Below are positions 29,288 to 38,145 of a stretch of 64,000 nucleotides of DNA, one piece after another. Within the stretch, counting starts at the first letter, position 1, and each line of letters opens with the position of its first letter. The stretch lies in assembly GCF_001562255.1 (NCBI RefSeq), contig NZ_CP014301.1, positions 1,116,001 to 1,180,000 of the forward strand, in the 5' to 3' direction. The notes beneath the pieces are model-generated. The model searched no databases and was not told where the DNA came from. It saw nothing but the letters and a program-made list of their open reading frames with translations. The DNA is from Bosea sp. PAMC 26642 (GTDB lineage: Bacteria; Pseudomonadota; Alphaproteobacteria; Rhizobiales; Beijerinckiaceae). The position numbers and the translations under genes are program-made.

Positions 29288-30811
29288 ATGACGATCTCGC
29301 GCCGCACCCTTCTCGCCGCCGGAGCCAGCCTGCCGTTGCTCAAGGCGCAGGCCTTCGCGCAGACGTCCGGCAAGGTCCTGCGCTTCGGCCTGTCGAGCTT
29401 CCCGCCGAGCCTGCAGCCCTGGGTCCACACCGGCACGGCCGCGCTGACGGCCAAGCTCCTGATCTTCCGCGGCCTCACCGGCTTCGACGAGAAGGGCGAG
29501 GTCCGGCCCGAACTCGCCGAATCCTGGACGCAGGACGGTCCGACCGGCTGGATCTTCAAGCTGCGCCCGGCGACATTCCACAACGGCAAGCCGGTCACCG
29601 CCGAAGACGTCAAATGGACGCTCGAGCAGATCGCCGCGCCCAACTCGACCGCCTTCATGAAGGCGGAGTTCGGCGGCATCGAGCGCATCGAGACCCCCGA
29701 CCCGCTGACTGTCCGCATCGTCATGAAGGAGCCGACCGCGACGCTGCCGATCTGGCTCGCCAGCCCGCACATGCCGATCGTTGCCAAGGACTCGATCGAG
29801 GGTCGTGCCGGGCTCGGCATCGGCGCCGGCCCCTTCGTCATCAAGGATCAGGAGCGCGGCGTCTCGATCGAGGTCGCCAGGTTCGACAAATACTACAAGC
29901 CCGGACTGCCGAAGCTCGCCGGCGTCAAGCTGATCGCTTATGCCGACGAGAACCTGCGCGTCGCCGCCCTTCAGGCCGGCGACATCGACCTGATCGAATA
30001 CGTCCCCTGGCAGCATATGGCGACGATCGAGAAGGATCCGCGCCTGACGCTCGTGGCCGCCGACGGTCCCTTCATGGGGTTGAACTTCAACGGCAGCAAC
30101 GGTCCCTTCAAGGATGTGCGGCTGCGTCAGGCGGCGGCCCATGCCGTGCGCCGCGAAGAGATCGTCCAGGCCGCCTTCTTCGGGCGCGGCAGCAAGCTCG
30201 AAGGCATCCCGATCCTGCCCGGCAGCCCCTATTTCGACAAGGCGCGCTCGGAATTCTGGAAATACGATCCCGACAAGGCCAAAAAGCTGATGGCCGAGGC
30301 CGGCGTGCCCAAGGGTTTTTCCTGCACGCTGCTCTCGACGGCGCAGTACGGCATGCACAAATCGACCGCCGAGATCGTCCAGGCGCATCTGGGCGAGATC
30401 GGGATCGACGTGAAGCTCAACCTGCCGGACTGGGCCGGCCGCGTCGATGCCGCCGGCAAGGGCCGTTACGAGTTCATGATCCAGGGCACGACGGCCGACA
30501 ACAACGATCCCGACGGCCTCGCCCCGCTGATCGACGGCGATTTGCCGGCCAACATGGCGCGAAGCTGGACGCTGCCGACGCCCGAGATCCACGCGCTCTT
30601 CGCCAAGGGCCGGGCCGAGTTCGACCCTGCCAAGCGCAAGGCGATCTACGCCGAGCTAGAGAAGTTCGCGCTGGAGCAGGCCCCGCTGGTCGGCCTCGCC
30701 TGGCGCTCGCAGGGCTACGGCATGGTCAAGGGCGTCACCGGCTTCAAGAGCCTGCCGGGCGGCACCAACTTCTTCTCTGCCTATTCGATGGAAGAGACGG
30801 CGCTGGCCTAA
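29288..30811 (+). CDS. Peptide-type ABC substrate-binding protein without adjacent permease genes
   Basis: 507-aa family 5 binding protein. The N-terminus TISRRTLLAAGASLPLL looks like a Tat signal (twin Arg, then hydrophobic stretch), so the protein may be exported folded. Mature motifs include LAESWTQDGPTGWIFKLRP, DVKWTLEQI and NGSNGPFKDVRLRQAAAHAV. GGAGG sits 8 bases before the ATG at 29288. It stands alone between two reverse-strand DadA-like oxidase genes, with no permease or ATPase behind it, so it probably delivers a second ligand to one of the neighbouring importers. An inverted repeat follows the stop. Confidence 0.9.
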   Translation: MTISRRTLLAAGASLPLLKAQAFAQTSGKVLRFGLSSFPPSLQPWVHTGTAALTAKLLIFRGLTGFDEKGEVRPELAESWTQDGPTGWIFKLRPATFHNGKPVTAEDVKWTLEQIAAPNSTAFMKAEFGGIERIETPDPLTVRIVMKEPTATLPIWLASPHMPIVAKDSIEGRAGLGIGAGPFVIKDQERGVSIEVARFDKYYKPGLPKLAGVKLIAYADENLRVAALQAGDIDLIEYVPWQHMATIEKDPRLTLVAADGPFMGLNFNGSNGPFKDVRLRQAAAHAVRREEIVQAAFFGRGSKLEGIPILPGSPYFDKARSEFWKYDPDKAKKLMAEAGVPKGFSCTLLSTAQYGMHKSTAEIVQAHLGEIGIDVKLNLPDWAGRVDAAGKGRYEFMIQGTTADNNDPDGLAPLIDGDLPANMARSWTLPTPEIHALFAKGRAEFDPAKRKAIYAELEKFALEQAPLVGLAWRSQGYGMVKGVTGFKSLPGGTNFFSAYSMEETALA

Positions 30812-30822
30812 GACACCACGTT

Positions 30823-30896
30823 ATCCTCGGGCGAAGCGAAGCGCAGACCCGAGAATCTCCGGCAAGAGATGCTCGGGTCTGCGCCCGAGCATGACG
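30823..30896. repeat. Inverted repeat (CGTCATGCTCGGG family, full copy)
   Basis: Left arm CTCGGGC...GCGCAGACCCGAG, right arm CTCGGGTCTGCGCCCGAG followed by CATGACG; the left arm carries about 8 additional bases. It fills the gap between two convergent genes and could act as a two-way terminator. Half of it recurs at 25392-25414. Confidence 0.8.
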
Positions 30897-30909
30897 GCGC
30901 CTGCGACGC

Positions 30910-32232
30910 TCACCCCGCCCGCGTGGTCCGCTCCAGCCTCGCAAACCGCTCCAGCCGGAACGGCTTCGGATCGCTCATCGGCGTCTTGCCGGCGACGAGG
31001 TCGGCGACCAGCCGGCCTGCGCCCGGCCCGATGCCGAAGCCATGTCCGGAAAAGCCGCTGGCAATGAAGAATCCGGGCAGGCGCGGCACTTCGCCGATCA
31101 CCGGGACGGCGTCGGGTGTCGCATCGACGAAGCCGCCCCAGACTTGCGCGATCTTCATGCCATTGAAGGCGGGAAAGGCCGCGATCAGATTGGCCTGCGC
31201 TTCGCTCAGGATCGACTCAGAAGGCCCCGGATCGAGCACACGATCACGCTCGAAAGGCGTCTCCTCGTCGAGCGTCCAGCGTCGCGCTGTCCTCGCCTCG
31301 TCGAGGAAACGCCGGCCGAGATGCAGTCTCAGCTCGTGCCGCTGCTTGACGAGCGAAGGCAGGTAGTCGGCCATCAGCCGGAAGCTGTCAGGCACGATCT
31401 CGGCGACGCTCGCGCCACGATGGGCGATGGTGTAGCCGCCATCCTGGCGCTTGCGGAACGCGAAGTCCGAGCCGCCGACGGCATGGGTCGGTGGCCCCTC
31501 CAGCGGCTCCGTGCGCAGCACCGAACCCAGCACCTTGAGCTGCGGAAAATCGATCCCGAGATTGCCAAGGAACAGGCGCGACCAGGCACCGCCGGCAAGC
31601 ACGACGCGCTGGCACGCGATCGTGCCGCGCTCCGTCACTACCGCGCTGACCCGGCCCGCGCTGGTCTCGATCCCGCGCACGGCGCAGCGCGTCAGCACGG
31701 TGCCGCCATGGCGGCGCAGCGCGCGAGCCATTGCAGGGACGGCCTTCTGCGGCTCGGCGCGCGCATCGCTGGGCGTAAACAGGGCGCCCGCGAAGGCGCG
31801 CTTGCAGCCAGGCAGCACGCTCTCGATCTCGCGCGAGGTCAGCAGCCGTGAGTCGAGCTGGTACTGCCTGGCATGGTCGAGCCAGGCCTCGTGCTCGGCG
31901 AGCTTGGCCGGCGTATCGGCGACATAGACGATCCCTGAGCGCGTGAACCCGGTCTCGCCGCCGACCATCTTGTCCATCTCGGACCAGAGCCGCATGCTCT
32001 CGAGCCCGAGCGGGATCTCGCTGGCGTCCCGGCCCATGATCCGGACCCAGCCCCAGTTCCGGCCCGATTGTTCGTGGCCGACCTCGCCTTTTTCGCAGAC
32101 CGTGACGGAAATACCGTCCTTGGCGAGGAACAGCGCCGTCATAATGCCGATGATGCCGCCGCCGATGACGACGACGTCGCTGGACGCCGGCAGCGACGGA
32201 TCGGGTTCGATCGTCTCGAGCGTGATGCCCAT
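30910..32232 (-). CDS. DadA-like FAD-dependent oxidoreductase, second copy
   Basis: 440-aa flavoprotein of the DAO family. FAD motif VVVIGGGIIGIMTALFLAKDG near residue 20, then EQSGRNWGWVRIMGRD, and the C-terminal GFSGHGFGIGPGAG. It resembles the oxidase at 27897-29054 in both ends but is longer by an N-terminal lead and internal insertions. It faces the orphan binding-protein gene tail to tail and is divergent from hyuA across a 416-bp region. A likely role is oxidation of an amino acid, N-methyl amino acid or opine-like compound; the substrate is not readable from sequence. Confidence 0.87.
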   Translation of the reverse strand: MGITLETIEPDPSLPASSDVVVIGGGIIGIMTALFLAKDGISVTVCEKGEVGHEQSGRNWGWVRIMGRDASEIPLGLESMRLWSEMDKMVGGETGFTRSGIVYVADTPAKLAEHEAWLDHARQYQLDSRLLTSREIESVLPGCKRAFAGALFTPSDARAEPQKAVPAMARALRRHGGTVLTRCAVRGIETSAGRVSAVVTERGTIACQRVVLAGGAWSRLFLGNLGIDFPQLKVLGSVLRTEPLEGPPTHAVGGSDFAFRKRQDGGYTIAHRGASVAEIVPDSFRLMADYLPSLVKQRHELRLHLGRRFLDEARTARRWTLDEETPFERDRVLDPGPSESILSEAQANLIAAFPAFNGMKIAQVWGGFVDATPDAVPVIGEVPRLPGFFIASGFSGHGFGIGPGAGRLVADLVAGKTPMSDPKPFRLERFARLERTTRAG

Positions 32233-32493
32233 CAGCGCGGCCGGGCAGTTCGAGGGAGTACACCGGTCTTTCGCCGGCTGAGGGGCATGATCAGCGCCAT
32301 GTTTGGTCCTGCGGGTTCGCCGTCGAAATGCGGACGATAACGTGGTGGGAGTGGCTCAAGGATTTCATGTCTCAGCCGGCAAGCGACCGCAGCGTGCGCC
32401 AGCCGCTGTTGTTCGATCCTCATTCCGTGCATCCGACTGGAATAGCGGTGGTTCTTCGACACCGGAAGCAAAAAGCGCACCGGCCAAAGCCGC

Positions 32494-32514
32494 TGTCCCC
32501 TGGCAATGGGGACA
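32494..32514. promoter_or_regulatory. Palindrome TGTCCCC-N7-GGGGACA, candidate activator site
   Basis: Perfect 7-bp arms around TGGCAAT. Its centre is about 125 bases upstream of the start predicted from the sigma-54-like box, the usual place for a bacterial enhancer-binding protein. The binding protein is unknown. Confidence 0.4.
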
Positions 32515-32602
32515 TTCTGCAGCAGCGCGGCGTACGCCACGATCCGGCGATATGCGAATATCGCGGGGGCTTCGGTCACGGCGCGCCATGGTCGCCCGTG
32601 CC

Positions 32603-32617
32603 TGGCACGACTATCGC
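32603..32617 (+). promoter_or_regulatory. Candidate sigma-54 promoter of hyuAB
   Basis: TGGCACGACTATCGC followed by T. One mismatch to TGGCACRNNNNTTGCW (second T of TTGC is C); GG-N10-GC intact. Predicted start near 32629, then GGAG at 32637-32640 and the hyuA ATG at 32649, a compact and sensible leader. Confidence 0.5.
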
Positions 32618-32648
32618 TTTGATATCGGGAATGAACGGAGTCGATTGA

Positions 32649-34700
32649 ATGGCGTGGCGGATCGGAATCGACTCGGGCGGCACCTTCACCGATGTCTGTC
32701 TCTTCGACGACGCGACCGGCCAGGTCTCGGTCTGGAAGGTGCCCTCCACTCCCGATGATCCGTCCCGCGCCATCGCGCTAGGCACGCTAGAAGGCACGCA
32801 GCGCGTCGGCGCCAAACCCTCAGAGATCGCCTATTTCGGCCACGGCACCACGGTCGGCACCAATGCGCTGATCCAGCATCGCGGCGTCAGGACGGGTCTG
32901 ATCACCACTGACGGCTTTCGCGACCTGATCGAGATCGGCCGCCAGAAGCGGCCCGACCTCTACGATCTTCAGGTCGACAAGGCACCGCCTCTGGTTACCC
33001 GCGACCTGCGCTTCGGCGTGATCGAGCGCGTCCGCCATGACGGCTCCGTCGAGACGCCGCTCGACGAGGACGGCGTGCGCCAGGCCGCCCGCGCGCTTAG
33101 GCAGGCGGATGTGAAGGCGATTGCCATCGGCTTCCTCTACGGTTTCGTCCGCCCCGAGCATGAGGAAGCCGCCAAGCGGATCGTGCTGGAGGAATGCCCC
33201 GATGTCTTCGTCTGCGCCTCGCATGAGGTGGCGCCCGAATTCCGCGAATACGAGCGCATCTCGACGGCGGTGGTGAACGCCTATCTCGGCCCGGTGATGC
33301 ACAACTACATCCGCCGCCTCGCCGACCGGCTGAAGGAGCTCGGCCTCGTCACCACGCCGCATCTGACCCAGTCCAATGGCGGCGTCATCGGCTTCGACAT
33401 GGCCGCGCGCCTGCCGGTCCGCACAGTGCTGTCGGGCCCTTCGACCGGCGTCGTCGCGGCGCAGGCGATCGGTGCGATGACCGGGATCGAGAACCTGATC
33501 ACCTTCGACATGGGCGGCACCTCCTCGGACGTCGCCCTATTGCGCAAGGGCGAGGCCAGGCTCGCCAGCGACGCCGTCGTCCATGGCTACCCGATCAAGG
33601 CGCCGATGCTCGACATCCACACGGTCGGCGCCGGCGGCGGTTCGCTCGCGACGATCGATTCCGGAGGGTTGCTGAAGGTCGGTCCGCGCAGTGCCGGCGC
33701 CGATCCCGGCCCCGTCTGCTACGGCCGCGGCGCCACCGAGCCCGCCGTCACAGACGCCAATGTCGTCCTCCAGACGCTGAACCCGACGCATCTGCTCGGC
33801 GGCCGCATGCCGATCGACCAGGACCTGGCGAAGCAGGCGATCGGCGATCTGGCAAAGACGCTCGGCCTCGACATGATGGCCACCGCCCAGGGCATCATCT
33901 CCGTGGTCACCGCCAACATGGCCAAGGCGATCCGCGTTGTCTCGGTCCAGCGCGGGCATGATCCGCGCGACTATGCCCTCGTCGCCTTCGGCGGCGCCGG
34001 CCCGCTCCATGCCGCACGGCTGGCCAAGGAGCTGGAGATGAAGCGCATCATCGTGCCGCGCAATCCCGGCATCGGCTGCGCACTCGGCCTGCTGCTGACC
34101 GATCTGCGGGCCAATTTCGCGACCACCCGCCTCGCGACGCTGGGCGACGGCCTGGTCGGCGCGATGAGCGAGGCCTTCGCCGGGCTGACCGCGCAGGGCG
34201 AGCATTGGTTCGGCGAGGAGCACGTCGCCCCCGCCGACCGGACGCTGCGCCGCACCGTCGATCTGCGCTACCAGGGCCAGAACTACGAACTCTCGATCGA
34301 CGTGCCCGAAGGGCCGATCTCGGCCGCCACGATTGCGGCGCTGGCGGATGGCTTCGCCGACGCGCATCGGCGTCTCTACGGCTTCGTCGCCGAGGGCGAG
34401 GCGGTGCAGCTCGTCACCTACCGCGTCGAGGCGATCGGCTTCGTGCCGAAGGCGCAGTTCCGGCCTCAAGCCGATGCCGGGCCGGATTCCGACCACGCCG
34501 TCATCGGCAGCCGCGAGGTCTGGTTTCCCGAGGCCGGAGGTTTCGTCGCCTGCAGCATCTACGATCGCGACAAGCTGAAATCCGGCAACCGCATCACCGG
34601 CCCCGCGATCGTCGAGCAGATGGATTCGACCACCGTGCTGCTGCCGGGAATGATCGCGACCGTCGAGCCCTATCTCAACCTGATCCTGGAGACGCCGTGA
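32649..34700 (+). CDS. hyuA: Hydantoinase/oxoprolinase family protein, subunit A
   Basis: 683 aa, the ATP-dependent subunit of the N-methylhydantoinase / 5-oxoprolinase / acetone-carboxylase superfamily. Sugar-kinase-like phosphate motifs: GIDSGGTFTDVCLFDD at the N-terminus, FDMGGTSSDVALL near residue 288, GAGGGSLATIDSGG near 330 and FGGAGPLHAARL near 450. GGAG lies 8 bases before the ATG. It overlaps hyuB by one base (TGATG). Together they open a cyclic amide such as a hydantoin or 5-oxoproline with ATP; which one is not determinable here. A sigma-54-like promoter and an upstream palindrome precede it. Confidence 0.92.
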   Translation: MAWRIGIDSGGTFTDVCLFDDATGQVSVWKVPSTPDDPSRAIALGTLEGTQRVGAKPSEIAYFGHGTTVGTNALIQHRGVRTGLITTDGFRDLIEIGRQKRPDLYDLQVDKAPPLVTRDLRFGVIERVRHDGSVETPLDEDGVRQAARALRQADVKAIAIGFLYGFVRPEHEEAAKRIVLEECPDVFVCASHEVAPEFREYERISTAVVNAYLGPVMHNYIRRLADRLKELGLVTTPHLTQSNGGVIGFDMAARLPVRTVLSGPSTGVVAAQAIGAMTGIENLITFDMGGTSSDVALLRKGEARLASDAVVHGYPIKAPMLDIHTVGAGGGSLATIDSGGLLKVGPRSAGADPGPVCYGRGATEPAVTDANVVLQTLNPTHLLGGRMPIDQDLAKQAIGDLAKTLGLDMMATAQGIISVVTANMAKAIRVVSVQRGHDPRDYALVAFGGAGPLHAARLAKELEMKRIIVPRNPGIGCALGLLLTDLRANFATTRLATLGDGLVGAMSEAFAGLTAQGEHWFGEEHVAPADRTLRRTVDLRYQGQNYELSIDVPEGPISAATIAALADGFADAHRRLYGFVAEGEAVQLVTYRVEAIGFVPKAQFRPQADAGPDSDHAVIGSREVWFPEAGGFVACSIYDRDKLKSGNRITGPAIVEQMDSTTVLLPGMIATVEPYLNLILETP

Positions 34701-36310
34701 TGACCGCGCCAGCACCCGTCGCCGTCGATCCGATCACGGTCGAGGTCATCGGTTCCTCCTTCGCCTCGATCACCGAGGAAATGGGCGAGGCGCTGGTCAA
34801 GGCGAGCTATTCGACCAACATCAAGGAGCGCCGCGACTGTTCGACCGCGCTGTTCGACGTCGAGGGCAACACGCTTTGCCAGGCCGAGCACATCCCGATG
34901 CATCTCGGCTCCTTCATCGGCATCATCCCGCATATCCTGAAGCGGCATCCGACGGCGCAGATGAAGCCCGGCGACGTCTTCATCGGTAACGACGCCTATG
35001 AGGGCGGCGGCACCCATCTGCCCGACATCGTCCTGGCCGAGCCGATCTTCCATGACGGCACCATGGTCGCATGGGCGGTCAACACCGCCCATCACTCAGA
35101 TTTCGCCGATCGCGGCCACGCCCACATTTATCAGGAGGGTCTGCGCATCCCGCCGATCCGGCTCTATGACGGCGGCGTGCTTGCCAAGGACGTGCAGGAG
35201 CTGATCCTGCTGAATTGCCAGGTGCCGCGCGAGCGGCTCTCCGACCTGCGCGCGCAGATGGCTGCGAACCGGCTGGGCGTCGAGCGCGTCCGGGCGCTCT
35301 GCGACAAATATGGCCGCGACACCGTGCTCGCCGCCGGCAGTGCCTTGCAGGACTATGCCGAGCGCAAGATGCGCGCAGGCATCGCCTCGATCCCCGACGG
35401 CGTCTATCGTTTCGCCGATTTCTTCGACAACCCCGAAATCGAGACGCCGCTGGAATTCTCCGTTGAGATCACCGTCGCCGGCGATGAGATGACGCTCGCC
35501 TTTGAGAGCCCGCCGCAGGCCCGCGCCGGCTTCAACATGGTCTACACCGCGCTGCTCTCGACGGTGTACTACGCCGTCAAGACCGTTTCCGATCCGACGA
35601 TCCCGCCCAATTCCGGCCTCGCCCGGCCGCTCACGGTCATCGCCGAGCCCGGCACGGTGCTGAACTGCGTCCACCCGGCGGCGGTGAACGGGCGCATCGC
35701 GTCCTGCCAGCGCGTCGTCGACCTGATCCACGGCGCGCTCGCCCAGGCCGTGCCGGAGCGGGTGATCGCCGCCTGCTGCGGCACGGCCGCGGCGGCGACC
35801 TTCATGGGCGCCATGCCCGGCAGCGGCGAGCTCTGGGTCTATCTCGAGACGATCGGCGGCGGCTCGGGCGCGCGTGCCACCAAGGACGGGCTCGACGGCG
35901 TCCACGTCCATATGACCAACACCTCGAATCTCCCGGTCGAGGCGCTGGAACTGGAATATCCGCTGACTTTGCTGCGCTATGAACTCGTCGACGGCTCGGG
36001 CGGGCAGGGCCGGCAGCGCGGCGGCATGGGACTGCGCCGCGTCTACCGGGCCGAGGCGCCATGCCGGCTCAATCTCGACAATTCGCGGCTGGCCTCGCAA
36101 CCCTGGGGCATCGCCGGCGGCGGGCCGGGGCAGGGCGGTTCCTTCGTCTTCAGCGAAGGGGTCGGTCCCTTCGTCAATGGCGACGGCGCGCTCGAAGCCG
36201 GCCAGATCGTCGAGATCATCACGCCGGGGGCCGGCGGCTACGGCCCGGCCTGGGAGCGCGATCCTGCGGCGCGGGCGCGCGACCTCCGGGAAGGGCGGTT
36301 CGCCGGCTGA
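34700..36310 (+). CDS. hyuB: Hydantoinase/oxoprolinase family protein, subunit B
   Basis: 536-aa partner of HyuA. The start ATG at 34700 shares a base with the hyuA stop; the open frame upstream lies inside hyuA and is not coding. Family landmarks: EVIGSSFASITEEMGEALVK at the N-terminus, GNDAYEGGGTHLPDIVL near residue 97, the Cys-rich ERVIAACCGTAAAATF near 355 and GGSGARATKDGLDGVHVHM near 390, then GGQGRQRGGMGLRRVY. HyuA and HyuB form the enzyme complex in the cytoplasm. An inverted repeat follows the stop and separates it from the convergent peptide-type importer operon. Confidence 0.92.
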   Translation: MTAPAPVAVDPITVEVIGSSFASITEEMGEALVKASYSTNIKERRDCSTALFDVEGNTLCQAEHIPMHLGSFIGIIPHILKRHPTAQMKPGDVFIGNDAYEGGGTHLPDIVLAEPIFHDGTMVAWAVNTAHHSDFADRGHAHIYQEGLRIPPIRLYDGGVLAKDVQELILLNCQVPRERLSDLRAQMAANRLGVERVRALCDKYGRDTVLAAGSALQDYAERKMRAGIASIPDGVYRFADFFDNPEIETPLEFSVEITVAGDEMTLAFESPPQARAGFNMVYTALLSTVYYAVKTVSDPTIPPNSGLARPLTVIAEPGTVLNCVHPAAVNGRIASCQRVVDLIHGALAQAVPERVIAACCGTAAAATFMGAMPGSGELWVYLETIGGGSGARATKDGLDGVHVHMTNTSNLPVEALELEYPLTLLRYELVDGSGGQGRQRGGMGLRRVYRAEAPCRLNLDNSRLASQPWGIAGGGPGQGGSFVFSEGVGPFVNGDGALEAGQIVEIITPGAGGYGPAWERDPAARARDLREGRFAG

Positions 36311-36335
36311 GTTCTATCCAGTGTGGAACCGCGCC

Positions 36336-36482
36336 CGTCATTCCGGGGCTTCGCGAAGCGAAGAGCCCGGAACCCATACGCACTGACGGTTCCAGGTAAC
36401 CACCACGCGCGTGCACCCTTTTTTCTGCCACCTGAGTTTATGGGTTCCGGGCTCGGCCCTTGCAGGCCGCCCCGGAATGACG
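36336..36482. repeat. Inverted repeat (CGTCATTCCGGGGC family)
   Basis: Outer arms CGTCATTCCGGGGC and GCCCCGGAATGACG, inner arms GAGCCCGGAACCCATA and TATGGGTTCCGGGCTC, with a central loop of about 70 bases. It lies between the convergent ends of hyuB and the fused ATPase gene and could terminate both. Confidence 0.85.
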
Positions 36483-36510
36483 GCGGTGGTTCCGGTGAAC
36501 CTGTTCGGCT

Positions 36511-38145
36511 TTAAACGCTGGCGCCAATCCGCTCTTCAACCGTCCGCCGTCCGAAATCGCGGCCGGGGATCGAGGCGAGCAGGGCCTGCGTGTAGGCATG
36601 CCGGGGATTGCCGAACACTTCGCCGATCGGCCCCGCCTCCATTACCTCGCCGTTCTTCATCACCGCCACGAGGTCGCAGACCTGCGCTGCGACCCGCAGA
36701 TCGTGGGTGATGAAGATGATCGAGAGGCCGAGCCGCTCGCGCAATTCCGCCAGCAGCTTCAGCACCTGTGCCTGTACCGAGACGTCGAGCGCCGAGACCG
36801 CCTCGTCGGCGACCAGCACAGCGGGTCCGAGCGCCAGCGCGCGCGCCAGGCCGATGCGCTGGCGCTGCCCGCCCGAGAATTCGTGCGGATAGCGATCCAT
36901 CGCGGCGGGATCGAGCCCGACCAGTCGAAACAGCTCCCGCGCCTTGGCCAGCGCCTCCGCGCGCGGCGTGCCGTGCACCACGAGACCCTGCGCGACCAGC
37001 TCGCCCGCCTTGCGGCGCGGGTTGAGCGAGGCGAACGGGTCCTGGAAGACCATCTGGATATGCTTCGTCTCGGCGCGCATCTCGGCGCGCGACAGGCTCG
37101 CGAGATCGCGGCCGTTCAGATGGATCGAGCCGCTGTCAGGATCGATCAGGCGCACCAGGCAGCGCGCCAGCGTCGATTTGCCGGAGCCGGATTCGCCGAC
37201 GATGCCGAGCGTCCCGCCGCGCGGCAGCACCAGCGACACATCCTTGACCGCATGCGTCACGCGCTGGCCGCGGCCCAGAAAGCCGCCGGTGCGATAGGTC
37301 TTCGAGACATGCTCGATCATCATGATCGGCTTGTCCGACAGCGCGCGCGGCGGCGGGGCCTGCAACGGCGGCACGGCGGCGATGAGCTGCTTGGTATAGG
37401 AATGCTGCGGGTTGAGCAGCACCTCGCTCACGGTCCCCTGCTCGACGACGCGGCCCTGGCTCATCACCGCGACCCTATCGGCAATCTCGGCGACGACGCC
37501 GAAATCATGGGTGATGAACAGAACCGCCGTACCCTTGCGCGACTGCAGTTCCCGGATCAGCGTCAGGATCTGCGCCTGCGTCGTCACGTCGAGCGCGGTC
37601 GTCGGCTCGTCGGCGATCAGGACCTTGGGATCGAGCGCGAGTGCCATCGCGATCATGGCGCGCTGGCGCTGCCCGCCCGACAATTCGTGCGGATAGGCCT
37701 TGGCCGCCGCGATGGGGTCGGGAATGCGGACCTCTTCGAGCAGGACTTGCACCTTCGCCCTGATCTGCGCCTTGCCGAGATCGGTATGGATCTCGAACAT
37801 CTCGCCGATCTGGTCGCCGATGCTGCGCAGCGGGTTCAGCGCCGTCATCGGCTCCTGGAAGATCATGGCGATGCCGGCGCCGCGGACCGCGCGCATGTCG
37901 ATCTCGCTGACGCCGGCGAGGTCGCGCCCCTCGAACAGGATGCGCCCGCCATCGATCGCGACGCCGCCCGGCAGCAGCCGCATGATCGTGTTGGCGGTCA
38001 TCGACTTGCCCGAGCCCGACTCGCCGACGACGCAGAGGATCTCGCCGGCCGACACGGAAAGCGTGACGTTGGACATGGCGTGCGGGCGGTCGGCGCCGTC
38101 AGGCAGCCTCACGCTGACGTCGTCGAGGACGAGGATCGGGGTCAT
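36511..38145 (-). CDS. Peptide-type ABC importer, fused double ATPase (second operon)
   Basis: 544 aa with two ATPase domains. Domain 1: Walker [15 protein letters not shown] near residue 40, signature [15 protein letters not shown], Walker [13 protein letters not shown]. Domain 2 from about residue 275: [41 protein letters not shown]. The linker between domains is shorter than in the 604-aa protein at 21716-23530. The start ATG at 38145 overlaps the permease stop by ATGA; the frame is open further upstream but enters the permease gene. It energises the second peptide-type importer. Confidence 0.93.
   Translation of the reverse strand: MTPILVLDDVSVRLPDGADRPHAMSNVTLSVSAGEILCVVGESGSGKSMTANTIMRLLPGGVAIDGGRILFEGRDLAGVSEIDMRAVRGAGIAMIFQEPMTALNPLRSIGDQIGEMFEIHTDLGKAQIRAKVQVLLEEVRIPDPIAAAKAYPHELSGGQRQRAMIAMALALDPKVLIADEPTTALDVTTQAQILTLIRELQSRKGTAVLFITHDFGVVAEIADRVAVMSQGRVVEQGTVSEVLLNPQHSYTKQLIAAVPPLQAPPPRALSDKPIMMIEHVSKTYRTGGFLGRGQRVTHAVKDVSLVLPRGGTLGIVGESGSGKSTLARCLVRLIDPDSGSIHLNGRDLASLSRAEMRAETKHIQMVFQDPFASLNPRRKAGELVAQGLVVHGTPRAEALAKARELFRLVGLDPAAMDRYPHEFSGGQRQRIGLARALALGPAVLVADEAVSALDVSVQAQVLKLLAELRERLGLSIIFITHDLRVAAQVCDLVAVMKNGEVMEAGPIGEVFGNPRHAYTQALLASIPGRDFGRRTVEERIGASV

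Larger units (their letters stand above)
32233..32648. other. Divergent regulatory region between the oxidase gene and hyuA
   Basis: 416 bp. Open frames exist on both strands but none shows a recognisable protein or a good ribosome site, so I call no gene. It holds a 21-bp perfect palindrome (32494-32514) and a sigma-54-like box (32603-32617) placed correctly for hyuA. Confidence 0.5.

Noticed and set aside
32303..32648. Short open frames in the gap before hyuA
   Set aside because: No recognisable protein, no ribosome site, and they would cover the sigma-54-like box and palindrome.
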